Part shown: positions 25,184-33,916 of the stretch, in pieces
How the letters are laid out: each line of letters opens with the position of its first letter
How positions within the stretch are numbered: position 1 is the first letter of the stretch
NCBI GenBank assembly: GCA_043819345.1
Contig: JBDREX010000054.1
Coordinates: 1-64,000 of the forward strand
Length of the DNA stretch: 64,000 nt
Origin: CAYRDK01 sp043819345
GTDB lineage: Bacteria > Omnitrophota > Gorgyraeia > Velamenicoccales > Velamenicoccaceae
Direction: 5' to 3'
Position numbers and translations under genes: made by a program
The notes under the pieces: model-generated
The model's database searches: none
Told to the model about the DNA's origin: nothing
Seen by the model: only the letters and a program-made list of their open reading frames with translations

Positions 25184-26494
25184 TTACACTCCCAAAACAA
25201 TAGGCCCATTAGTAAAAAACATTCCGGCAATGCAGGCGGTCATAAGGCAAGCCAATGTTGCCGCTATCAGGGCCCGAAAAGCTACCTGAGAAACAACTGT
25301 TACCTTAGATGGCGCCAAAGCCGTAAATCCCCCAACAAAAATTGCCATAGAGGCCAAATGGGCAAAACCGCACAAAGCATAAGCGGTAATAACCGCTGAG
25401 CGTGGATCCTTTAAAAGCCCCTGCCCTAAAACAACCGCCAGATCCTGATAAGCAACAACTTCTGTTAAAACAGAGCGCTCCGCGATAATCCTGGAAACAA
25501 TGCCCGCATCGCAGGAAGGCACTCCTAAAATAAGGGTAAAGGGATAAAAGATATAACCCAATAAACCTTTTAACGACCAATCCAGCTGCCAACCAAAAAC
25601 AAGATTAAGCTTATCGCCAACAGCCACCAATATCAGGTTTAATAGGGCAACAAGCCCTAAAACAGCGATCAACATCGCCACAATACCCGCTACCATCCTT
25701 AAACCCGCGTTAGCGCCATTAATAATCGCTTCAAAAATATTCTTCTCTTTTTCGTAATAAGGATGGACATGCAATCCCAAGGTTTCCGGAAGCTCGGCTT
25801 CGGGAAGCAAGATCTTAGACATTACCAATGCCGCGGGCGCAGAAAGAAGTGAAGCTGAAATCAAATGCCCCGCAATTGTAGGAAACTGATCTTTTAAACT
25901 AAAAACATATAGGGCAAGGATATTAGAAGCAACTGTTGCCATCCCCGCGGTCAACACCGTACAAATTTCTGAACGAGTCATCCGGCCCAAAAAAGGCTTT
26001 ACCGTCAACATAGATTCAATTCCAACAAAAACATTACTGGCCACCACAAGAGATTCAGCACCCGAAACTTTGGCCAGCTTTGTAAAAATATAAGCAAAAC
26101 CCCTGACAACTACCGGAATAATTTTATAAAAATACAAGATAGATAAAAAACTTGAAAAGAAAATAATCGTCGGAAGCGACTGAAAAGCCAAGATAAAACC
26201 TAAAGAGGCCTCTCCCTGTTCATTAGCAGTACCCGGAGCAAGAGCAAGCCTTCCAAATAAGAATTTAGAGCCCGCGCCAGCACAATCTAAAACCTTTATA
26301 ACCGCATCATTTAAAAATAAGAATAATTTTGAGCCAGCCGGGATGACAAAAATAAATAAGGCGATTAAAATTTGAAATAATACCCCTAACCCAACAAGCC
26401 TCCAGTTTACATTCTTTCTGTCCTTAGAAAATACCCAGGCAAAACCAATCAAAATAAATATCCCTAAAAAGCTTACAAAATTATAATAGCCCAT
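25184..26494 (-). CDS. concentrative nucleoside transporter (CNT/NupC family)
   Basis: A 436-residue polytopic membrane protein of the CNT family, which imports nucleosides with protons or sodium. Family landmarks are QSLPTIIFFSSFLSILY, GAESLVVASNVFVGIESMLTVKP, the MTRSEICTVLTAGMATVASNIL segment and the late GLLKDPRSAVITAYALCGFAH region. About 10-12 helices are apparent. GGAGAGG precedes the ATG, which lies 2 nt after the stop of the APC-EIIA gene, so the two transporters are co-transcribed. Confidence 0.92.
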   Translation of the reverse strand: MGYYNFVSFLGIFILIGFAWVFSKDRKNVNWRLVGLGVLFQILIALFIFVIPAGSKLFLFLNDAVIKVLDCAGAGSKFLFGRLALAPGTANEQGEASLGFILAFQSLPTIIFFSSFLSILYFYKIIPVVVRGFAYIFTKLAKVSGAESLVVASNVFVGIESMLTVKPFLGRMTRSEICTVLTAGMATVASNILALYVFSLKDQFPTIAGHLISASLLSAPAALVMSKILLPEAELPETLGLHVHPYYEKEKNIFEAIINGANAGLRMVAGIVAMLIAVLGLVALLNLILVAVGDKLNLVFGWQLDWSLKGLLGYIFYPFTLILGVPSCDAGIVSRIIAERSVLTEVVAYQDLAVVLGQGLLKDPRSAVITAYALCGFAHLASMAIFVGGFTALAPSKVTVVSQVAFRALIAATLACLMTACIAGMFFTNGPIVLGV

Positions 26495-26496
26495 CC

Positions 26497-28338
26497 CTAG
26501 CCTCTCCTCCTATCTGCTAAAAGGACAATGTCTTTTAAATCTTCTTTTTTTTCCGCACCCATCCATTTTTTATCAAAATCAGCGCTTTGCGTTATTTGAG
26601 CGATAGCAGCTAAAACTTTCAAATGAAGATTGCGCTCATCCGCAGAACCAATAAGAACAAAAACAACATGCACAATCTTATCATCTGGAAAAATAATTCC
26701 CGCTTTAGCACGAGCGAACAATATCTTAAAAACATTTTTCCCATCTACAATAACATGAGGAATGGCCAACCCCTTGCCAATTACTGTGCTGGAGGCCTGC
26801 TCTCTTTCTAAAAACTGGGCGCACAATTTCTGAGAATCCAAATGCAGTTGGCGCGCGAGCTCAGCGCTCACATCATTAAAAAAACTCTCCATCGTCACTG
26901 GCAGAGCAATATCCACAACATGTGCTTCTTCAACAAGCTGATGAAACCGATCCTTATACAAATCGTCCCGGACAATGACAATATCTTTTAATTCCGCCAA
27001 AAGATTGTCTGAAGTTAAATCCTTATCTTTAGCAACAAGTTTTTCTAAAAGATGGATTAAAGCGGAGTCCTGAGCAGCTCTTTGCCTGGCGTAAAACCTG
27101 TACCACATAAACGCGAGCAAAAGAAAAACAAGGGTTAAGAAAACAATAAAAGCACCCATCTCTATGAGAAGAAAAATCCCTCCAATAATTCCTATCACCT
27201 GCAAATAAGGATAAAATGGCGAACGAAATTTCGGCCTATAACTTTCAATCTTGCTTTCCCGGAATAAAACCAACGTAGCGTTAGCAAAAATATAAAGCAA
27301 AATAAGAATACTTGAAGCAACTTTTACCAAAAGCTCAAGCTTTAAAAACAGGATCGCCATAATCATAAAACACCCCGTTGACAAAATAGCTACATAAGGT
27401 GTTTTAAAACGGGCGGATATTTTCTGAAAAATAAAAGGCAAAAGCTTATCACGGCTCATCCCCAAAGGATACCGGGATGCCGTCATAAGGCCGGAATTCG
27501 CCGTTGATACAAATGCCAAAAAAGCACCAATACTGATTATGGCCCTGAAAAACTCACCGCCAAAAATAAAAGCGCCATCAGATATCGGCATAAGTGTTGC
27601 CTTTAGTGCCTCCGGGCGCAAAACGCCAACGGTCACATAAATAACAAGCGCGTAAAGAATAGATGTCACAACCAAAGAGGCAAACATCGCCTGAGGCAAA
27701 TTCCGGCCAGGATCTTTAACTTCCTCAGCTAAAGCGGCCACTTTTGTCAAACCTCCATAAGAAATAAAAACAAAACTGGCTGTAGCAAAAACCGAACCAA
27801 TCCCATTTGAAAAAAACGGCGAGAAGCTTTGAGGCTGGACAACTTTTATACCCCATACGATATAAATAATCAAACTCAACAAAAGCCCAAGGACCAAAAG
27901 AACCTGCAAAGCCACTGCTTCTTTTACCCCAACCAAATTCAACAGAATAAAGAAAAAACAGCATGCCAAAGCGATTGACGTTAGAGGCAGCGTACTAATC
28001 ACGCTCAAATACGCGCCCATCCCTATTAAAGCAAAAGCACCTTTGAGGCTCAAAGAAAACCATGTTGAAAATCCGGCCATTGTCCCTAATAATGGGCCAA
28101 AACCTCTCATAATATAAAAATAATCCCCGCCAGCCTTGGGCATAGCGGTCGTCAATTCTGCCATACTAAACAGCGTAGGCAGGCAAAATAATCCGGCGAT
28201 AAGATAAGAAATTATAACAGCCGGGCCAGCCTGAGCAAAAGCAAGCCCCGGCAAAATAAACAGCCCAGAGCTGATCATAGCTCCCGTCGCTACACAAAAT
28301 AAGCCAAGAAAATTAAGCTCTTTTTTTAATTTATGCAT
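26497..28338 (-). CDS. APC-family amino acid permease fused to a PTS EIIA domain
   Basis: From the ATG at 28338 the protein is about 613 residues. Residues 1-415 are a 12-helix APC permease (ATGAMISSGLFILPG in the first helix, then GGDYFYIMRGFGP). A linker and a C-terminal domain of about 145 residues follow that matches the fructose/nitrogen type EIIA fold, with the phosphorylatable His in KGLAIPHV preceded by ASSTVIG. Phosphorylation of this His would be expected to gate or regulate transport. No EI, HPr or EIIB/C gene is in the window. The frame stays open to 28464, but that extension is translated repeat DNA (PAGRPAPGG) and I reject it. Confidence 0.88.
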   Translation of the reverse strand: MHKLKKELNFLGLFCVATGAMISSGLFILPGLAFAQAGPAVIISYLIAGLFCLPTLFSMAELTTAMPKAGGDYFYIMRGFGPLLGTMAGFSTWFSLSLKGAFALIGMGAYLSVISTLPLTSIALACCFFFILLNLVGVKEAVALQVLLVLGLLLSLIIYIVWGIKVVQPQSFSPFFSNGIGSVFATASFVFISYGGLTKVAALAEEVKDPGRNLPQAMFASLVVTSILYALVIYVTVGVLRPEALKATLMPISDGAFIFGGEFFRAIISIGAFLAFVSTANSGLMTASRYPLGMSRDKLLPFIFQKISARFKTPYVAILSTGCFMIMAILFLKLELLVKVASSILILLYIFANATLVLFRESKIESYRPKFRSPFYPYLQVIGIIGGIFLLIEMGAFIVFLTLVFLLLAFMWYRFYARQRAAQDSALIHLLEKLVAKDKDLTSDNLLAELKDIVIVRDDLYKDRFHQLVEEAHVVDIALPVTMESFFNDVSAELARQLHLDSQKLCAQFLEREQASSTVIGKGLAIPHVIVDGKNVFKILFARAKAGIIFPDDKIVHVVFVLIGSADERNLHLKVLAAIAQITQSADFDKKWMGAEKKEDLKDIVLLADRRRG

Positions 28339-28406
28339 TTTGCCATATTCCTTATTTCTCTTCCCGCACCCTTCCATAGCAAAACCTCTCTGCCCTCCAG
28401 GGGCGG

Positions 28407-28420
28407 GCCTGCCGGCAGGC
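28407..28420. repeat. 14-bp perfect palindrome GCCTGCCGGCAGGC
   Basis: A perfect GC-rich palindrome within the AT-rich spacer upstream of the APC-EIIA gene. Its local G+C is far above its surroundings. Similar CCTGCCGGCAGG elements are, as I recall, frequent in genomes of several uncultivated phyla. Only one copy is present in this window, so family membership is an inference. Confidence 0.6.
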
Positions 28421-28444
28421 AGGAATCTCAGCCAATCCCATAAC

Positions 28445-28487
28445 AAAACAAATACGGCCGGCACCTTAATATCATGCCGGCCGTATT
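28445..28487 (-). terminator. intrinsic terminator candidate after the small protein gene
   Basis: A perfect 13-bp stem, AATACGGCCGGCA at 28451-28463 against TGCCGGCCGTATT at 28475-28487, with an 11-nt loop. On the minus strand it is followed by TGTTTTGTT. It lies 5 nt beyond the stop of the 28493-28726 gene and before the APC-EIIA gene, so a new transcription unit probably begins below it. Confidence 0.75.
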
Positions 28488-28492
28488 TATCA

Positions 28493-28726
28493 TCACATAT
28501 TGGGAATAGCTTCTTGAATTAAAGGCAGGATAGCCTCAATTTCTTCTTTTAATAAACGCCCGAGATTAGCGAAACGATAACCACCTTCACTATTCTTATC
28601 TTCGCGGGTAATCTGTAATTTTTTAGCGCCTCCATTATATGAATAGACGCTAACCGTCAACCTGCCTGAATCTGTTTCCCATGCTTTCGAAAATAACTGC
28701 TGATCTAAACTGCTGTCGTACGGCAT
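28493..28726 (-). CDS. small protein, possibly PC4/YdbC-like nucleic-acid binding
   Basis: A 77-residue protein from the ATG at 28726, which has AAGGAGGAG 5 nt upstream. The long frame to 28810 reads through the spacer and is rejected. The sequence shows beta-strand patches (RLTVSVYSYNGGAKKLQITRE), then FANLGRLLKEEIEAILPLI. This strand-rich start with a KKLQI core and a GRLxKEE helix recalls the PC4/YdbC single-stranded DNA-binding fold, but the resemblance is by eye. A strong terminator follows immediately. Confidence 0.7.
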   Translation of the reverse strand: MPYDSSLDQQLFSKAWETDSGRLTVSVYSYNGGAKKLQITREDKNSEGGYRFANLGRLLKEEIEAILPLIQEAIPNM

Positions 28727-28791
28727 TTCTCTCCTCCTTGTTGTTATTTTGCTTCTATCAGAAATATAATTATATTTTTTCTTTTCTTCCG

Positions 28792-28815
28792 TACCCGCAA
28801 CCCCGCACACCCTGT
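28792..28815 (-). repeat. possible short octamer tract
   Basis: Three octamers (TACCCGCA, ACCCCGCA, CACCCTGT) lie 17 nt beyond the CBS gene stop at 28832. Composition and placement match the larger islands, but three units could occur by chance. Confidence 0.35.
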
Positions 28816-28831
28816 TTTGCCTTTTGATTTT

Positions 28832-29284
28832 CTAAATCATCCCTTTAGCAATGGAACGGACAATATCTCTTTTGGTCACTACTCCCAAAAGGTTATTGCC
28901 TTCCAGAACAGGAAAATAATAGATATTCTTTTCAATCATTTGTGTCGCCAGATCTGTCACAGAATCCTGCGGAGAAACTGTAACGGCATCTTTTTCCATG
29001 ATATCGGCTACCTTGCTGCCGGCTATCTTTTTGATCTCTTCTTCAAACTGATGCGTCCCTAATGTCAGATATCCAATAGATAGATTAACGAAAGTTGGCA
29101 AATGAACTCTTTTATCCTGAAAAATAAGCCCCTCTTCTAAAACAATGCCCATATATTGCCCCGCGTCATTAACAACAGGAGCCCCGCTGATATTCTCTTT
29201 AATAAAAAGCTCTGCCAATTTATGGACATCCATCGCGGGCTTAACCGTTACAACATTCTTAGTCATAATATTTTTAACTAACAT
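28832..29284 (-). CDS. two-CBS-domain protein
   Basis: A 150-residue Bateman-module protein. The first CBS domain spans about 1-55 (VKNIMTKNVVTVKPAMDV ... GAPVVNDAGQYMGIV), followed by a roughly 35-residue insert. The second spans about 88-148 (VADIMEKDAVTVSPQDS ... LLGVVTKRDIVRS). It probably senses adenine nucleotides. No catalytic domain is attached. GAGAGAGG lies before the ATG. Like the CBS protein at 16132-16608, it may regulate a neighbouring transporter or enzyme. Confidence 0.9.
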   Translation of the reverse strand: MLVKNIMTKNVVTVKPAMDVHKLAELFIKENISGAPVVNDAGQYMGIVLEEGLIFQDKRVHLPTFVNLSIGYLTLGTHQFEEEIKKIAGSKVADIMEKDAVTVSPQDSVTDLATQMIEKNIYYFPVLEGNNLLGVVTKRDIVRSIAKGMI

Positions 29285-29332
29285 AGATAACCTCTCTCTC
29301 CTGATTAACCAACACTAAAAAAAAGTATCGTT

Positions 29333-29602
29333 TTATAAAAAATTGTAATGCTTCTTCACTGGTTCTTTAATATCCCATACACAGGATAACCCCTGCGCGA
29401 ACGTCACAAAATCTCCCTTACCAAATTCAAACCTTTTCCCATCTCCTGTTTCTAAAACAACGCGGCCCTCCAGAAAAAAACACCTCTCCTGACTATCGTA
29501 ATGCCAGTCAAATTTTGAAACCCCTTTTTCCCATATAGGCCAGGCAAAAACCCCCATCTTCTTTAAATCCTGTTCATTAAATTTCTTAATAGTTACATCC
29601 AT
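29333..29602 (-). CDS. small cupin (EutQ/DUF861-like)
   Basis: An 89-residue single cupin domain of the compact DUF861 type. Telltale segments are WPIWEKGVSKFDWHYDSQE, CFFLEGRVVLETGDG, FGKGDFVTFAQGLSCVWDI and the closing KKHYNF. The function of stand-alone members is mostly unknown; some act in ureidoglycolate or ethanolamine metabolism. GGAGGGGG lies upstream of the ATG. It sits between the flavodoxin-like protein and a CBS protein on the same strand. Confidence 0.87.
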   Translation of the reverse strand: MDVTIKKFNEQDLKKMGVFAWPIWEKGVSKFDWHYDSQERCFFLEGRVVLETGDGKRFEFGKGDFVTFAQGLSCVWDIKEPVKKHYNFL

Positions 29603-29623
29603 GCTTAAACCCCCTCCTTCGCC

Positions 29624-31018
29624 TCAAAGATTTGCTAATTTATCCGGCTTCAATATCTTATCCAAAGGTTTCACCATCTCCTTTTTCATTGCTTCACGAT
29701 AAATTTTTTCCCGAAAAAGCGGTATCCGGGTCAACCCCGCCATAAACACATCTTTAAACCATGCCTTCATGCTTCTGCGCGGAAAATCATACCTGTGGTG
29801 CCGAGAATAAAAAAGATGGTCTGCCCTAAAGGGAAATTGCAGCTTTTCCCACATGCAATCCCTCATAAGCTTATGTCCCGCTAAACCAGGAAACATCATG
29901 GGCTTAATATAATTTCTTTGCGCCGATACAATGAGGCGCTTTGCCAGCCCTTTCAAAAAACCATCTATTTTTGCAGAATCACAGGATTCATCTGTTACAA
30001 AACCAACTAAATTCGCTCCCTGAGTCTGGACATAGGCATCCAAAACATCTCTTAAATTTGCTATCTGGCTTAACGGGCCTTCCAATATAAAAGCCACCTG
30101 CTTATCTTTTATGATAGGCGTATGTGTCCTAAAAAAGCTCCTATCAAAGAAAAGCTTCCATTTCCAGGACAAATACCGGTCACAAACTTTGCCGGCAAAA
30201 ATAAGAATATCGGAATCCATAATGAAAGAATCACAAAACTTTTTAAAACCATCCTGATAAACACATGTATAATCATAACCGCAGTGGCAACACCCCATGC
30301 AACCGCCCTTAATATCAATCCTGCTCAAATCCACAACCTCAATATTTCCTTTAAAGAGCCCTTTAAAATACGTCAGCATTTTAAAAAGATTGCCTGAAGG
30401 GTCCATATGATCAACAACAATAACAAGCCTTTTGCCCTCTAAATCTGCACTACCTCCTGCCCGATCTTGTGGCACATATGCCCAGTCTTCAATGGCTACG
30501 CGCTGATAAAGAGACGGAAAAATTTCTTTATTCTCAACCGATTCAAAAAAACCTTTCATAAATATAAAAAATTTTTCCCGCTGTGCCTTTTCCAGTAAAT
30601 CATACATCTCAGCTGAAAAACTCCCCGCGTACCTCATTTGGAAATCTTCACAGACAGAATTCATATACGCGTGGGCCGTGTGATCAAAAAAATGCACGCT
30701 CGTTGAAAGAGATACAGCATACTTATCCCGAAAATAACACGCCAGCCCTTTCTCTCCGATAAGTTCAATAAACCTCTTGTACTGAGACGGCACAAGAAGG
30801 TAGTAAACAGGAAAAGCCCATATCAGGGCATCTGCTTCCTCCACCGCGCTAAGAAGTTCTTTTAAAGAACCCTCGTCTTTTTCAAACTTCTTAATCAAAA
30901 CAGAAACATTAAAAACCCTGAATTGATGCTGAGGAAACTTCTTCTGGGCATACTGAACGTACCGCAGCGTAACACTTAAATCGCCTTTGGGGCTGCCATT
31001 CAAAACAAGAATATTCAT
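29624..31018 (-). CDS. tandem flavodoxin-like NAD(P)H-dependent oxidoreductase
   Basis: A 464-residue protein with two flavodoxin/NADPH-FMN-reductase-like folds. The first (about 1-185) starts ILVLNGSPKGDLSVTL with the FMN phosphate loop GSPKG, and has WAFPVYYLLVPSQYKRFIEL. The second (about 190-350) begins RLVIVVDHMDPSGN and carries a Cys-rich insert GGCMGCCHCGYDYTC that could hold a redox centre or metal. A basic C-terminal tail of about 90 residues follows. It probably transfers electrons to small organic acceptors. The duplicated fold and Cys patch are unusual enough to note. It starts 16 nt after the antiporter stop. Confidence 0.82.
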   Translation of the reverse strand: MNILVLNGSPKGDLSVTLRYVQYAQKKFPQHQFRVFNVSVLIKKFEKDEGSLKELLSAVEEADALIWAFPVYYLLVPSQYKRFIELIGEKGLACYFRDKYAVSLSTSVHFFDHTAHAYMNSVCEDFQMRYAGSFSAEMYDLLEKAQREKFFIFMKGFFESVENKEIFPSLYQRVAIEDWAYVPQDRAGGSADLEGKRLVIVVDHMDPSGNLFKMLTYFKGLFKGNIEVVDLSRIDIKGGCMGCCHCGYDYTCVYQDGFKKFCDSFIMDSDILIFAGKVCDRYLSWKWKLFFDRSFFRTHTPIIKDKQVAFILEGPLSQIANLRDVLDAYVQTQGANLVGFVTDESCDSAKIDGFLKGLAKRLIVSAQRNYIKPMMFPGLAGHKLMRDCMWEKLQFPFRADHLFYSRHHRYDFPRRSMKAWFKDVFMAGLTRIPLFREKIYREAMKKEMVKPLDKILKPDKLANL

Positions 31019-31034
31019 ACCAACCTGTGCTTCC

Positions 31035-32255
31035 TTACGCCTTTATCTCTCCCGCTTTCACCAAAGCCATTTTGGCAAAAATCGGCCCAATGAACTCGTG
31101 TACAATAGTCGTACCAATAATCAGGCAAATAACATTTTCGGATATACCGGCAAACGCGGGATTCTGTTTCATCATAAGTGCCAGCCCGATAACAATACCA
31201 CCCTGCGGAATAAGGCCGCCGGCAACATACTTTCTCACTTTTGCATCAGATTTAGCGATAAAAGCGCCTATGGCGGTCCCTGCCACCTTGCCTACAAATC
31301 TGAATACAGAAAAAAAGACAACCAAAATAATCACTTTTGATAAAACCGCAAAATTAAGCTGCATCCCGCTTAATGTGAAAAATAAAACAAAAATGAGTTC
31401 TTCTGTATAACGCTCCAGCAACTGAAAAATCTCTTCTCTTTTTGCACAAAAATTAACAACAATAACCCCCATCGTCATTGTTGACAGAAGCTCATCAAAA
31501 ACAAAAAAATGGGCAGCACCAAAGCAAAGGGCCAAAAGAGCGAAAACAATCACAATCAGTGAACCTTCGCCTTCTTTATAAAAAGCGCAAATAATATAGT
31601 TCAGGACAAACCCAAAAAGGACGCCCAAAGCCAATGATCCGCAAATAACAATCAAGGGTGTAATAAACGAGGCATACACGCTAAAAGCCTGATGAGTAAT
31701 TAAACTTTGAGCCAAAATTACAGCAATACTGTAGTTCATAATTCCCAAAGCATCATCAAAAGCGGCAACACCTAGAATCGTTGATGTGACTTCACCTTGA
31801 GCCTGGTATTCATGTGTCACAGCTAAAGCCGCGGTGGGATCCGTAGGTGACGCCAAAGAACCTACCAATAAACTCAAAGGAAGGAAAAAAGTCAACATTG
31901 TCGCGCCATTGACATGAACAAAATGAGGCGCCACAATTAAAAAACCCAATACGACTGCTATAAAAGCGCATTCTGCCTCAAAAATAGTAATGTAAAGAAT
32001 CCCTCTGCCTAAAGTTTTAACCTTAGAATACAGGAGCGTTCCGCCAATAGAAAATGTTATAAAGCATAAGGCGAGATTCGTAACAATATCGGTATGTTTA
32101 TTAAAATTGGCTGGGATGATATGAAACAGGCTCGGATTTAGAAGGACGCCTGCCACAAGATAGCCTGTTACAGCTGGAAGCTTAAAACGCTTTGCAATTT
32201 CCGCGCACAAAAACCCTAAAAATAAAATCGCTCCTACTATTAATAAAGTATTCAT
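31035..32255 (-). CDS. cation:proton antiporter (CPA-type Na+/H+ exchanger)
   Basis: A 406-residue membrane protein with about 12 helices, matching the CPA Na+/H+ exchanger fold. Key elements are ASPTDPTAALAV in helix 4 and the ion-binding double Asp in AAFDDALGIMNY (helix 5). No C-terminal TrkA-N or USP regulatory domain is present, unlike KefB-type members. A terminator lies upstream, so this gene probably has its own promoter in 32256-32320, where TATAGA could act as a -10 element. GAGG precedes the ATG. Confidence 0.88.
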   Translation of the reverse strand: MNTLLIVGAILFLGFLCAEIAKRFKLPAVTGYLVAGVLLNPSLFHIIPANFNKHTDIVTNLALCFITFSIGGTLLYSKVKTLGRGILYITIFEAECAFIAVVLGFLIVAPHFVHVNGATMLTFFLPLSLLVGSLASPTDPTAALAVTHEYQAQGEVTSTILGVAAFDDALGIMNYSIAVILAQSLITHQAFSVYASFITPLIVICGSLALGVLFGFVLNYIICAFYKEGEGSLIVIVFALLALCFGAAHFFVFDELLSTMTMGVIVVNFCAKREEIFQLLERYTEELIFVLFFTLSGMQLNFAVLSKVIILVVFFSVFRFVGKVAGTAIGAFIAKSDAKVRKYVAGGLIPQGGIVIGLALMMKQNPAFAGISENVICLIIGTTIVHEFIGPIFAKMALVKAGEIKA

Positions 32256-32320
32256 AACCTCAATTCTTATTCTGTAATGAACTCTATAAGATATATGATT
32301 TTATCACAAAAACCTCTGTA

Positions 32321-32355
32321 AATAAACAAAAAACAGGCCCATAACAAGCCTGTTT
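32321..32355 (-). terminator. intrinsic terminator
   Basis: AAACAGGC (32331-32338) and GCCTGTTT (32348-32355) form a perfect 8-bp stem with a 9-nt loop. On the minus strand it is followed directly by TTTTGTTTATTT. It ends the transcript of the 32399-32794 gene and separates it from the antiporter gene. Confidence 0.85.
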
Positions 32356-32398
32356 CCTTAATCCCCTATTCTGAAACTCCACTCAAAACAAAAGCCCT

Positions 32399-32794
32399 CT
32401 AAAAAAGAATGCCTGCGGCCATAATAAGAACAAGGCCAATAACCAGATTAATCCAGGCCCCAACAACCACCATCCTACGGTTAAACTCAAAAGAGAAATA
32501 ATATCTTACCTTTTCCTCCGTCAGCCCCGACATCTTTTTCCAGGCCGGATATTTATCAGCAATACCCTGCCTGTATTCTGCCGACCACATCCCCGCTTCA
32601 TTTTGAAAAATTAAAAGCAATAGGCCAAAAACAATCAAAAGGCCTCCACCAGCAAAAAACCCAAAAAGAGGATTCTTTCTAATGACAAGTGCTACATCAA
32701 GCCCAAACAAAGCGCTTACAGGCAAAAAAAGAACAAAGGCAAGAACGAGAACAAGAAAAATAATTAAAGCGATAACAGCAGATTTTTTCTTCAT
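32399..32794 (-). CDS. membrane protein of unknown function
   Basis: A 131-residue protein from the ATG at 32794, with AGGAAAGG upstream; the frame opens one codon earlier at a TTG. Three hydrophobic helices are visible: about 7-30, about 45-63 and a C-terminal one at 108-130. A hydrophilic loop between the second and third has the amphipathic segment EYRQGIADKYPAWKKMSG. No family is recognised. A strong terminator follows it, making it the last gene of the unit that starts upstream. Confidence 0.65.
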   Translation of the reverse strand: MKKKSAVIALIIFLVLVLAFVLFLPVSALFGLDVALVIRKNPLFGFFAGGGLLIVFGLLLLIFQNEAGMWSAEYRQGIADKYPAWKKMSGLTEEKVRYYFSFEFNRRMVVVGAWINLVIGLVLIMAAGILF

Positions 32795-32833
32795 CAAACC
32801 TTTCCTATGCGGCTGTAAAAATCAGACTCAAAT

Positions 32834-33286
32834 TCATGAACCCGGCAAAATAGAAACCACCGTAAAATCCTTCTTTCTCATCCTGACTTCAATGGAAATG
32901 CCTACTCCTTTTCCTGTTGTTAAGGGCACAAAGACAATGCTGATAAAGTGCTCGCTTTCTGAAACATAGGTGTTAAATTTACGCAGCTTATCCTGTTTTT
33001 CTGATGAAACCCCGGGAGAACCTTTCTCTAAATCCAAACCCCACTGTTCAATAATCTCACGTGCCCTGGCAACAGCATCTCCATGCGCACTCAACAAGGC
33101 AGGCCCCCATTTTTCCTGATAAGAGTCTTTGACCAGGAGAACATCAGAATTCACATAAGGATCCGGGGAAACGTCCTGCCATAAAACCCGACTATTTTCC
33201 TGCGCCTCAGACACAGGCAAAATAATCTGGCAAGATAACAGATAAAGAAAAATCAAACCTATGGCACAATATCTCATACGGCACAT
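32834..33286 (-). CDS. putative lipoprotein or secreted protein, unknown function
   Basis: A 150-residue protein from the ATG at 33286, which follows AAAGGGAAAGGA. The longer frame to 33430 overlaps the TPR gene and is rejected. An N-terminal signal segment (about 5-30) contains LLSC, a possible lipobox; cleavage after SEA would instead make it soluble. The mature domain has no recognised family but ends in paired strands (SIVFVPLTTGKGVGISIEVRMRKK). It lies 16 nt after the TPR protein gene and is probably part of the same envelope-protein operon. Confidence 0.68.
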   Translation of the reverse strand: MCRMRYCAIGLIFLYLLSCQIILPVSEAQENSRVLWQDVSPDPYVNSDVLLVKDSYQEKWGPALLSAHGDAVARAREIIEQWGLDLEKGSPGVSSEKQDKLRKFNTYVSESEHFISIVFVPLTTGKGVGISIEVRMRKKDFTVVSILPGS

Positions 33287-33302
33287 AAATTGTCCTTTCC
33301 CT

Positions 33303-33911
33303 TTAGTGTCCAACAGATACACTGCCTGTTTTCTGCTGAGGAATCTTTTGCAAAAAGCTTTGCGCCTGCTTATGTGCCGGATCCAACAACAAAACCTGAT
33401 TAAAAAGATCCGCGGCAAGATTATACTCATGCACCCGGTAAGCCCTCACGCCTTTTGCATAAAGCTGTTTTACCTTAAACTTAATTTTCTTTTTAAGATC
33501 ACGCTCAAGAGCCTTTTCAAGAACGGAGCTTTCTTTATTTCTTTTAATCTCAACCTGGTTTAACAATCTATCCGCCAGGCTCATTTGCTTTTTGTGTTGC
33601 TGCTGAGCGCGTTTTTCCTCGATTAACAGACGGCGGCTCTTTTCAGATTCAAGTTTTGCAATACGATTAGGAATCTTAACCTCTAAATACGCATTAGCCC
33701 CTTTGTGCCGTGGATCCAACTCTAAAACCTGGCCGAAAGATTGAGCAGCTTCATCAAGCTGCCCTTTTTTATAATAAACCAATGCCTGCTGATAAAACGC
33801 TTTAACACGCTCTTTAGAAGAGAGCTGCGCCTGAGCCCACAAGGGTTGACTCACAAAAAGAAAAACAACACAAAAAATAATACCAAAAACTAAACGATTT
33901 TTCATATTCAT
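33303..33911 (-). CDS. secreted TPR-repeat protein
   Basis: A 202-residue protein with a signal peptide (1-26, cleavage after LWA) and two TPR-like modules at about 38-72 and 153-192. Between them is a charged helical stretch rich in Lys, Glu and Gln that could form a coiled coil. Each module ends with a similar motif: LELDPRHKGANAYLEVKIP and LLLDPAHKQAQSFLQKIP. The preceding gene (33917-34369) encodes a paralogue with the same module. It probably works in the periplasm as a scaffold. No clear ribosome-binding site is seen. Confidence 0.75.
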   Translation of the reverse strand: MNMKNRLVFGIIFCVVFLFVSQPLWAQAQLSSKERVKAFYQQALVYYKKGQLDEAAQSFGQVLELDPRHKGANAYLEVKIPNRIAKLESEKSRRLLIEEKRAQQQHKKQMSLADRLLNQVEIKRNKESSVLEKALERDLKKKIKFKVKQLYAKGVRAYRVHEYNLAADLFNQVLLLDPAHKQAQSFLQKIPQQKTGSVSVGH

Positions 33912-33916
33912 AGCTT

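Noticed and set aside
28339..28464. 42-codon N-terminal extension of the APC-EIIA permease
   Set aside because: It translates the GC palindrome region into PAGRPAPGG-like residues and the family alignment starts at the ATG at 28338.
33287..33430. 48-codon N-terminal extension of the lipoprotein gene at 32834
   Set aside because: It overlaps the end of the TPR gene in another frame and removes the signal peptide from the N-terminus. The ATG at 33286 has a good ribosome-binding site.
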